From: Trichobilharzia szidati
Lineage: Eukaryota; Platyhelminthes; Trematoda; Strigeidida; Schistosomatidae
NCBI GenBank assembly: GCA_944472155.2
Contig: OX235277.1
Span: 14,456,804 to 14,520,803 of the forward strand
DNA: 64,000 nt
Direction of reading: 5' to 3'
Below are positions 55,740-64,000 of this stretch, one piece after another. Under the pieces are notes generated by a model. The model was not told the origin of the DNA and did not search any database. It was given only the letters and a program-made list of their open reading frames with translations. Within the stretch, counting starts at the first letter, position 1, and the number at the start of each line of letters is the position of its first letter. Made by a program: the position numbers and the translations under genes.

Positions 55740-56838
55740 TTTGGACGAGGATGAGATGTTACCTTTGTGACAGCCGGAAAACATATCAAATTATGGTGCC
55801 CTATCTACAATTACATCAGATAGAGGAGCTCAGTTACAATCGACATTATTTCGCGAGTTCATCCGACTTCTGGGAGTGCAGCATATTTTTAAAATTTTTT
55901 TTATTTTATTTTGGTTACAGCTTCATGCCACACCGTTTTTTCAGTACAAGTATGGAATTTTCAGCATGGATATCGGTGGCCCAAATTTCGCAGGCCGACC
56001 ATGGATATCGGGTGTGCGTTGGCAGGGTGTATTGAACCTCGAACCATGTGCATGGTCGGCGGGAGTTCTAACCACTGTGCCACCGACGCAGATCAAAGAC
56101 TCATTGAAAAGTTGGAAACGTGTAACCAACTGTCATCCCTGTGCTGTATTCATGACGGGCTCATTAATACGGACTATTTTGTTAGTCCACTGCGTACCAT
56201 CCAGCAGCGAATGGCCTCCTAGAAAGATTTCACAGACAGTTAAAAAGCTCCTTGATGGCGGAATCGGATTCATCCCACTGGAGTTACCATTTACCTTTGA
56301 TTTTGCTCAGCATCCGATCAACTGTTAAATAGGACCTTGGTTGTACACCCGCACAACTAGTTTACGGCACCTCTTTAACACTGCCAGGACAGCTAGTAGC
56401 CTCTCGTGACTCTCAAGATGTGAATATTTCTGAGTTTTCTGATAAACTGACCAGACGAATGCTGCAACTTCAACCAATAGCTCCGATACAATCTCCTCAC
56501 AGAGGAAACGTAAGTAGACATCTACAAACCTGTAAGTTTGTCTTTATACGCATTGATAACGTCAGGAAAGGGCTACAACTTCCATATTAAGGCCCATTCC
56601 CAGTACTGCATCGCGCGGAGAAATATTTCACTGTGAACAAAGAAAGTCAAAAGCTGACGATCTCCATTAACAGACTCAAACCTGCTTACACAGATGGCGA
56701 TGACATGCCAATAGCGACTTCAGCAGATAAACAAGGAACCGCCAAAGCTCCAGAGGTGCCAATAATACTGCCTCCCCCCTGCATTACTCGTAGTGGCAAG
56801 CACGTTAATAAACCTGCCCGTTTTGTACACTTTACTAT
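55740..56838 (+). pseudogene. Gypsy integrase C-terminal half, broken by a SINE
   Basis: Pieces: TSDRGAQLQSTLFREFIRLL (about 55815-55875), then the SINE (55886-56091), then ACHPAANGLLERFHRQL-like sequence near 56200 in shifted frame, SRHLQTCKFVFIRIDNV, HRAEKYFTVNKESQKL, NRLKPAY and ITRSGKHVNKPARF at the end. Stops occur at 56325-56330 and near 56589, in addition to the SINE. Dead. Confidence 0.75.
55886..56091 (-). mobile_element. tRNA-derived SINE, copy 2
   Basis: Minus-strand counterpart of 24956-25139: TGCGTCGGTGGCACAGTGG start at 56090, diverged B box GAGGTTCAATACACC, body with CGGCCTG and GATATCCATGCTG, then GCTGTAACC and an AAAATAAAATAAAAAAAATTTT tail (55890-55912). Inserted directly in integrase codons. 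About 88 percent like copy 1; the two sit at different sites and so arrived separately. Confidence 0.75.
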
Positions 56839-56854
56839 TTATTACCTTCAAGGT

Positions 56855-57796
56855 TGTAACAATTTTTTTACATATACATTATTACCCCCTCATATTGATT
56901 ATTGTTGTTAATTATTGATTTACGTAGTTTATTTGTGTCAGGTACGATATCATTTTGTTCTCCTAAGTATTGCTAATTTTTTACTACCTCAGTACTGTGT
57001 ATGTGTATATATGCATTCACAACTATTCTCCCATAATTACTACTATATTGGTCAGCGTTTTAACGGACGTTATCTTTATTACTATTATTAGTGTCATTCA
57101 GTTTGACGCCATCGTTCCAATTAACATTGATCTCTTTCGCCATTTTGTTCATTCAATTGTCATATCTTCAGAGCTGACGTATACGCACCTGTGTTTATTT
57201 AAAAAATATTTTTTGTTGTTGTTTGTGTGCGTGTTCACTCTCCATAATATGTATCCATTGTACTACCACCCACTTTCATTTCAGAAGTTGGTGCCGAACT
57301 GTTCACAAAAGCTTTAAAAAAACCTTTTTCAATTTTCCGTATTCTCATAGTGCTATGTATCATTACAATTACATTTCTTCTCACAATTGTACTGCAAATC
57401 GTCAGTAGCAGTCCCTCCGGACTTCTATGAGGGGGGGGGCGTGTGGCAATCGAAAAACATTTCGAACTAAATGTTCACCAAAAAATAAGGAATCCAATGA
57501 AAATCGTGGTTGTTTTATGAAATTGAAAAGGACTCAACCTTGGACCGCGCGCAACGAACGAATCTGTTTCTCTCTCTCCAGCTGCTCGCTCATTACATCT
57601 GCCGACCAACTCTGTCTCGCACTGATCGACACATCCACATTAGAATATTTTGCTCCAAACTGCTTTTCTCTACGCGGAGGAGATCCGACGGTTGACATCT
57701 CTACGGTAGTTGAGGATTTTGAATAATCAAGAAAAGGACAATTTCATCCCTATTATTTCGTACGTCTATATTTTGAGTATTTTGTGATTATTATAG
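56855..57796 (+). repeat. Gypsy LTR, right copy
   Basis: 942 bases, starting TGTAACAATTTTTT 16 bases after the integrase reading frame and ending ATTATAG, where the left copy has ATTACA. No SINE here. A run of nine G at 57432-57440 is a local oddity. The ends are inferred from the TG...CA pattern and from comparison of the two copies. Confidence 0.5.
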
Positions 57797-58333
57797 TTTT
57801 CTTTCAAATAACTTCAGATTTTTTGTGTATACTAACTTAAGTGAACTGAATATCTTATATATACATAATTGTTAGTATTTGTTCTGTCCCTTTTAATTGC
57901 GTGTATAGGCATACTTAGTTGCTTGGTCCACTACACCCTGGACAAAAGTTGTGTGCAGTGCGTCCATTTGTAATGTCTGACAAAAACTGTACAAGCTTAT
58001 TGTTCAGGACACCACACTTTCCAGTATTGAAGTTAATGTGAAGGAACAATCTCTAGAATGATATGTGAGCTCCAGATATAACATGCAAACTTGCCAGCCT
58101 CCAACTCTGTGCCTGTTAACAATCTACAAAATGCGTCGACAGATGCTTGAAATGGTACTAGAATGACGAAGCATAGTTGTCACGTTATACTAAATAAAGT
58201 GAATATGTACAAGTTATGAATAGTGATGAAGACGGCAGCCTGCTTGAACATAGGGCTACCAAAAATTCCACCTTTCCACATTTTGCAAAATTGCTTTGGT
58301 TTGCTCTTTTAATTTTGTTTTAATTTATCAATA

Positions 58334-61132
58334 ATGTGTTCTAATCGTATTATTTATAATCGCGCATTTTTAAAATCATTACAACCTACTGCGTTGTGTC
58401 ATCCACAAAAATTGAGAAAAAAGCATCACTGTGGATGGCAGCGTGCACTGAAACGTACACAAATTAATCAAATGACTGTTCCTGAACTCGTTAGCACTAA
58501 TTATAGATCCCTGTCCAACAAAATGGATTATCTTCAATCCCTAATGTATTCTAATGTTTATCGAAACGCTGGCGTTTTAGCAATACAAGAGACTTGGCTG
58601 CACCAGCATTATGATGATAATCTAGTTTCAATACATGGATATAAAGTTTTTCGACAAGATAGAAAAAGTTCTAAGAAAAAATGTGGAGGAGGGGTAGCCA
58701 CTTTTATAAACACAAGTTGGTCTACATCAAATCACGTTTGCTTCAATTATTCTAGTGACAATATAGACTGCATAACCGTCAGGTGTCGCCCAAAACACTT
58801 AAGTAAATATTCTTACATATACATAACAAATATCTACACAACACCCAATTGTAGCCTTTCAAATATAGTTACGTTTGCAGATGAATTTACTGAATTCGCT
58901 GCTCCTGCATTCGGAAACTCGCTGTCTATAGTCTGTGGTGATTTTAATTCATGTGATCACAGCTTTCTTACTTCACTTGGTCATGAGAATCTAGTCAAGT
59001 TTATTACACGTCTGGACAAATCACTAGACCTGGTTTTCATAAACGACCGTGATGTATATGAAACCACAAGGAGAGCTCCTTTGTTAAACTCTGACCACTG
59101 CATTATTCGTATTTTACCGAAAGTGTATGGCAAGTTACAAAAACAAAAATTGTTTAGTCATTTAACAAAGAAGATACATGAACGTTCATATTCCCATGAC
59201 AACATTCTAGCACTAAGAAGCATGTTGTATGATACCAACTGGGAACTATTTACTGACGATAAGTTGGATGCTACTGTCTCTAATATAACCGATTATCTGA
59301 AGTTTTGTTTGGATATTTGCTGTCCATATGAAACACTGTTTTCGAGATTTGACAGAATCTCTTCTTTGCAGCTGAAAAAACTTAGAAGACAAAAAGAGAA
59401 GTTGTATAAGAATTGTGATAATACTGGTGTCCGTAAAATAAACACCCTTATAAAAATTGAAATAGAAAGATTGAACAGACTATATAATGAAAAAATTTTA
59501 TCATGTAAAAATCCATCAAACATTTGGAAACTTTTCAATAAACTTACAAGTAAAAAACGAATGTCTGTTGATGCTTATTCTGATGTTAATGCTTTAAACA
59601 AATCATTTATCATGAAACAAATTAATATACCTGTACCTGATGTAACTAGTCAAGATAATGGTAATTTTCTGGGTTTTAAAGAAGAGGATGTACTATTATG
59701 TTTGAAATCTTTAAATCCAACACACAGCCTTGGTCCAGATGGTGTACCAGGCATTCTTCTTCAAAAGTGTGCAGACATCTTGTGTCATCCTCTTACTCAA
59801 ATCTTTAATGCATCATTCAACAAGGAAACGGTACCTGCTGACTGGAAAGAAATCAAGGTTGTACCTGTACAGAAATCAGCATCTGGAGCAGGTATAAAGT
59901 TTAGACCGGTCGCTATAACATCTCCTTTTTTGAAAACTATGGAGAAATTTCTTTTGAATACTCTTAAACCTTCTTTAAAAGCTTTTATTGACCCTAAGCA
60001 GTTTGCTTATAAGTGTGGAAGAAGTACATTAGATGCAGCCATTGTACTACACCACAATATTGTTTCCTGCCTTGATAAGGGTGCTAAGTTCGTTCGAACA
60101 GCTTTTTTAGACTATACTGCAGCTTTCGACTCTGTTCCTAGGACACTTTTATTAGGAAAGATGATTTCAGCACAGACAGAGTCCTGGGCAACTAGATGGC
60201 TGTCTTCTTATTTTAAGGATAGGAAACAGCATACTGTTTTGTCTGGAAAGCGCTCCACTTCTCAGGTAACTGAAAGTGGTGTGCCTCAAGGAGCAGTACT
60301 TTCTCCATTTCTTTTCTCTTTCTTTTTGCATGACCTTCCGAACTCACCCAACGTTAACTTCATTAAGTATGCTGATGATCTGACCGTTTCTGTCCCTGTA
60401 GTTTCCACATTGGATTGTTCCCATATGAATGGCTTCTTAGCTGAAGTTAAGGATTGGTCTAGCTCAAATGGTCTTAAACCAAATCCAACTAAATGTAATA
60501 CTGTTGATTTCAGCTTGAGAAATGAAAAAGACATGCATGGATTGATCCAATCTCATGAGTGTTGTAATATTGATGGTACCATGATAGAGAGTAAGTCAAG
60601 TGTTTCTTATCTTGGCATTAGTTTCTCTTCAAACCTTTGCTGGTCGTCTCATATTCTTATAGTTTCTACGAAAGTTTTCCGTCTGACTTATTACATAAAG
60701 AAATTGAGGCACTCAGGTATAACCCAATCTCTTCTCATACAATTTATTAATTCATGTGTTTTGCCCATTATTCTTTATTGTTCCCCATTATTCTTCCCTG
60801 GGCTACTCAAAAAAGACCATATAATACTACGAAGAACATTGAGGGCTGTAAGTAGGGTCAGTGCTATCCCTTTGACTCAACTAACCGACACTGTTGTCAA
60901 TAGGCATTTGAATTCTTGTAAACACTTAGCTAAAGTTATTTTGTCTGATAGTGAACATCCTCTTTATTCACATTTGTTTCCTTGTATCTCTTCGGGTAAG
61001 ACCAGAAGAAATTTCATAAACATTTATGCTCGTACTAGAAAATATAAAAATTCGACCGTACCATATTTGGCACGAGTATTGTGTGAAGAGACGAATATCA
61101 GAAAAGAACTTTTACAACTTCTAAATCATTAA
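58334..61132 (+). CDS. Element P endonuclease/reverse transcriptase, intact
   Basis: 932 codons. Start: first ATG in frame, about 100 bases into the element. Endonuclease (~50-260): STNYRSLSNKMDYLQ, AIQETWLHQHY, KKKCGGGVATF, IVCGDFNSCDHSF, SLDLVFIND, NSDHCIIRI, with the catalytic Glu, Asp and His. RT (~450-740): SLGPDGVPGILLQK, KFRPVAITSPFLKTMEK, FAYKCGRSTLDA; motif A AFLDYTAAFDSVPR; motif B SGVPQGAVLSPFLFS; motif C IKYADDLTVSV; then NPTKCNTVDF and YLGISFSSNL. C-terminal part with LPIILYCSPLFFPGLLKKDH. All catalytic motifs intact; likely competent for target-primed reverse transcription. Confidence 0.92.
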   Translation: MCSNRIIYNRAFLKSLQPTALCHPQKLRKKHHCGWQRALKRTQINQMTVPELVSTNYRSLSNKMDYLQSLMYSNVYRNAGVLAIQETWLHQHYDDNLVSIHGYKVFRQDRKSSKKKCGGGVATFINTSWSTSNHVCFNYSSDNIDCITVRCRPKHLSKYSYIYITNIYTTPNCSLSNIVTFADEFTEFAAPAFGNSLSIVCGDFNSCDHSFLTSLGHENLVKFITRLDKSLDLVFINDRDVYETTRRAPLLNSDHCIIRILPKVYGKLQKQKLFSHLTKKIHERSYSHDNILALRSMLYDTNWELFTDDKLDATVSNITDYLKFCLDICCPYETLFSRFDRISSLQLKKLRRQKEKLYKNCDNTGVRKINTLIKIEIERLNRLYNEKILSCKNPSNIWKLFNKLTSKKRMSVDAYSDVNALNKSFIMKQINIPVPDVTSQDNGNFLGFKEEDVLLCLKSLNPTHSLGPDGVPGILLQKCADILCHPLTQIFNASFNKETVPADWKEIKVVPVQKSASGAGIKFRPVAITSPFLKTMEKFLLNTLKPSLKAFIDPKQFAYKCGRSTLDAAIVLHHNIVSCLDKGAKFVRTAFLDYTAAFDSVPRTLLLGKMISAQTESWATRWLSSYFKDRKQHTVLSGKRSTSQVTESGVPQGAVLSPFLFSFFLHDLPNSPNVNFIKYADDLTVSVPVVSTLDCSHMNGFLAEVKDWSSSNGLKPNPTKCNTVDFSLRNEKDMHGLIQSHECCNIDGTMIESKSSVSYLGISFSSNLCWSSHILIVSTKVFRLTYYIKKLRHSGITQSLLIQFINSCVLPIILYCSPLFFPGLLKKDHIILRRTLRAVSRVSAIPLTQLTDTVVNRHLNSCKHLAKVILSDSEHPLYSHLFPCISSGKTRRNFINIYARTRKYKNSTVPYLARVLCEETNIRKELLQLLNH

Positions 61133-61375
61133 CTAAACTAAAAAATGTAATGATGCATATTATTGCATGTGTGATTTGTTATATTATTTATTTATTATTC
61201 ACTATGACATAGAAATGGTGTATTTTGTTGGGGTTTTTATTTTTCCTATTAACTATTAATATTTTTAAAATTTTATACATTTATATAATTATAAAAAGAG
61301 CTAAACCAATGCAATATGTAAAATGAAACGCTGAAAATTCCATGCTGTAAATTGTTATTGTTGTGGAATAAAGTG

Positions 61376-61390
61376 ATTATTATTATTATT
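61376..61390 (+). repeat. ATT microsatellite tail of element P
   Basis: Five ATT units directly after GGAATAAAGTG; CR1-group elements commonly end in such short repeats. The same tail type marks 52205-52221. Confidence 0.8.
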
Positions 61391-61857
61391 AAAAAGACTG
61401 AACACGTCTGTGCCATTGAAATGGCACAATACAATTCACAAGGTTAATAGTGATAGTCACACTGAATAAAATCTCGCATACATGGAACTGTGAGCATTTA
61501 CATATCTAAACAGATATAACATCAAATCAATTTTCTAGTTGTTATCAGAATCTGATTGGTGCCACTCAGACGAAAAATATTCTTCCTGTAACTTACAAGA
61601 CCAAAGTGGTCTGTTGACAAAGAAACAAAACACTGATGTCTTTCTGTACTAAGTAATATGTTGACGTAATTCATATTCTTTCTCTGTGCACATATGTTGG
61701 AAGGATATCGCATCTGTGGAACAGTTTAACATATTTCTTCATAAGAAATGGTAGATATCGTCTTTTATACAAAGAGAGTGTTGCTGTGTGCATTGGTGTA
61801 TAAAGGTCTCATTGCCAACTGTAAATATTTGTAGCACATTGAAAATATTCGATTCGA

Positions 61858-64000
61858 AATATTCAAATGAAGATTGTTGATGCATCATAATTGAAACAGA
61901 AATGTCAAGTGAAGCGTTGCATATATTTCAATGTGTATATGACGGTATGCAATTTGAGTTGAGCAAGAACAGCAATTGGATATAACCGTTTTATTTCTCT
62001 TCAACTTTCGCCATGGCTTCAAACAAATTCATGAAGGAGAATAATGCTTCGAAAAATACACTTTACGCACTAAAAATTGTTCTTTGTGGAATGATTCATT
62101 AAATCCATCAATCTGAAAGAGGTGTAGAAATAATGAATGTTGTACTCTTCGCTCATTACCCCTGAAGAAAGTAAAGTTTTGTTCGACCACTCCATCTGTG
62201 CTAAACAATTTCTCATCCATATTCCGAATTTGGCTCTATCTAACTTTGTCGTTTTGCATTCAGTTTGTGTATCCTTCTCGTATTATGTAGATTGACATTC
62301 ATAAATTCACTCTGAAAAATATCTTGCATTATTCCACTTCTCGCCTTTGTTTATTTCAGTACAATTTCTAGCAACGTTGTCTCATCCGAATTGTCAGACT
62401 ATTTGTTGCATGAGGCACTAACAACCTGTATATCTTATTATTTCTACATTGCTGCATCTACGATTTATCTATTTCATGGAAAACCTTACAAATTGAACGA
62501 CCAATTATTTATTGTCTAAATTCACATAATCATTATTATGTAAAAGTACTTTCGTGTCCATACTGTACTATTGATTATCAACAGCAAGTAGTATCATTTC
62601 ACACTTTCAGCGAAACTTTATGCTAATCTACCCATTATGATTGTTGATATTTTGCTTCATCTGCAGTGATTACTCTTTTATATTTCAGTGCTCTCTGCAC
62701 ATTATTATCTATTTTTATTCCACCCTTTGTTGATCATTCTCTATTCTGATCCTGTAAGTATATGTCAATGAGCCCTTTCTTCATCTTACATTGAAAACAA
62801 CAAACAATAACAATAATTCAAAATAGGTTTCATGTAAATAATAATATCAACCAATAAAACACGAATGCAAATAATGATTTAGTGATGCTTACTTACGATT
62901 GATATAACCAAGTGGAGAATCTGAGATGGTTATACCATGAAAACTTTCTCTTTCTCAGTGAAAAGTAAGAAAATTCATCAGGATAGCGCGGAATTCAAAA
63001 GTGCAGTATTGTGGTTTTCTCGTCAGTAGTGTTACCAACATTGACAATACTGCAATCTTCTTCATGCATTTATTTCTTTGGTGAATTTGAATAAGGCGAG
63101 AACAACGAAAATGTGCAGAATAATATGGTAACATCATTCATTGCATTGTCTTCTCATCGGTTGCTTACGTCCTTAATGAATTCATGATGTATTCTAACTC
63201 TCTACCATGATACTTAGTCGAGGAAGCGTAATTGTTGCTTTGTAATGAATTAGGTTAATATGTCGTAATTATTAGTACTGACTTGCTATGCTTCACCTAA
63301 TTCATCCAGTAGATGACTACCATGTGTAAAAGACATTGTGTGAGGCCTTTGGTGATTGAAAGATCACGAGGTATATAAAATACCGATGGCAAATCAAATC
63401 CATTAAAGTAACTGAATGTTATTCACTTGCGTTTCACTTCATATGTTCTGATGTGGTGAGCATTGAAAGTGAATGTTGACTTCAGAGGCTTGAAGCCGTT
63501 AGGAAAAAAATTCAACTTAATAAAATTTGTATAATAAACATGTGAGTATGCATGCATGTATATATTTATATGTATGAATATATCCTTGAAAGAAAATGGT
63601 TACCCACATACTTTCATGAACAAATATGGCAAGAATGAACTCAAGAAGCTTGATACAGCTACAGTCAGTAAGATGCTACCTTTTTAGCAAACTCGACTAC
63701 AAGGGTGACGACATTATGAGAATGTTAGATAAAACATTAGGCACAGCCCTGTCAAGGTCATAAACTGCAGCATTATTAGTCTTTCTGCCCCGAAAAAACT
63801 CCTCACTTGTGCAGGCAAAGACTGAAAAGTACCCCTCACATGTTACCTCGAAATAAGCACACCAATTCACATGTACCTGCTGGAGCAGTTTCATTGGAAG
63901 AAAACTTTAGAAGGGGGACTACGTAGGATTCTGCGAACATGTTCCAAGAAGCCTCAGAGTAAAGGAACCCAATTGTTTAGGCTCTTCAATCGCCAAACAC
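61858..64000. other. No gene recognised
   Basis: AT-rich, frames of 65 codons or fewer with no familiar motif. No element end or repeat partner seen elsewhere in the window. Confidence 0.4.

Larger units (their letters stand above)
58234..61393 (+). mobile_element. Full-length CR1-group element P (Pido-like), apparently intact
   Basis: 3160 bases inserted in the right gypsy flank; the uninterrupted sequence is seen at 23740-23800 inverted. The target repeat is AAGAC (58229-58233 and 61394-61398). A 100-base 5' UTR with GGGCTACC, one ORF (58334-61132), a 3' UTR with GGAATAAAG and an (ATT)n tail (61376-61390). No ORF1 is present, unlike families X and Y. Decayed relatives at 6485-7051, 42690-43257 and 49622-52221. 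Confidence 0.85.
55417..61857 (+). mobile_element. Ty3/gypsy 3' part and flank, right copy, split by element P
   Basis: Inverted partner of 23591-26460. Matches run from CTGATCACATAAA (55417) through the integrase and LTR to 58233, then from 61394 to about 61857 after element P. Identity by eye is about 85-90 percent, so this duplication is older than the 11 kb inverted arms. Both copies end at about the same outer point. Confidence 0.7.

Noticed and set aside
62029..63894. Small frames in 61858-64000
   Set aside because: All 65 codons or fewer, no motif, no repeat partner; indistinguishable from chance.

Overview
The window is nuclear DNA of a flatworm, most likely a blood fluke (Schistosomatidae). 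The evidence is an AT-rich background, several CR1-group and RTE-group non-LTR retrotransposons of trematode type, a Ty3/gypsy element, a Penelope-like fragment, a tRNA-derived SINE and, most tellingly, a SINE-like element carrying a schistosome-type hammerhead ribozyme (minus strand, 54642-54824). I see no cellular protein-coding gene, rRNA or functional tRNA. Every open frame I can assign belongs to a mobile element, most of them broken. Family letters (X, Y, W, Z, S, P) are my own labels.

Layout. 1-5274: CR1 family X copy 1 (X1, minus) with a Penelope-derived fold-back insert at 321-1070. 5275-16333: left arm of an ~11 kb near-identical inverted duplication. It holds an X 3' UTR in reverse, a family P 5' fragment, a dead CR1 family W, a dead RTE family Z, a solo CR1 3' end and the 3' UTR of CR1 family Y. 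15686-21366: full-length family Y. 22190-23590: decayed CR1 ORF1 remnant. 23591-26460: gypsy integrase plus LTR (minus) with a SINE. 26461-33308: CR1 X copy 2 (X2, plus), split by a full-length, nearly intact RTE (S, 27939-31756). 33309-33408: 100 N. 33409-44466: right inverted arm. 43258-49621: full-length CR1 X copy 3 (X3), inserted into a decayed P element (42690-43257 plus 49622-52221). 54642-54824: hammerhead SINE. 55417-61857: second gypsy copy (plus), split by a full-length P element with an intact 932-residue ORF (58234-61393). 61858-64000: nothing recognised.

How the parts fit. Arms 5275-16333 and 33409-44466 pair with an almost constant coordinate sum (49741, or 49742 beyond one 1-base indel near 16220), so they hardly differ in length. 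About 4 kb of X3 (44437-48473) also recurs in direct orientation at 1238-5274, immediately before the left arm, and the junction shows a 3-base overlap (GCC). This looks like one fold-back template-switch event, or an assembly error with the same footprint; the N gap lies exactly at the inner end of the right arm. The right arm looks ancestral, because only there is element P continuous across the X3 insertion.

Mobility. Elements P (58234-61393) and S (27939-31756, one frameshift near the C-terminus) could be recently active. X, Y, W and Z carry stops, frameshifts or lost catalytic residues.
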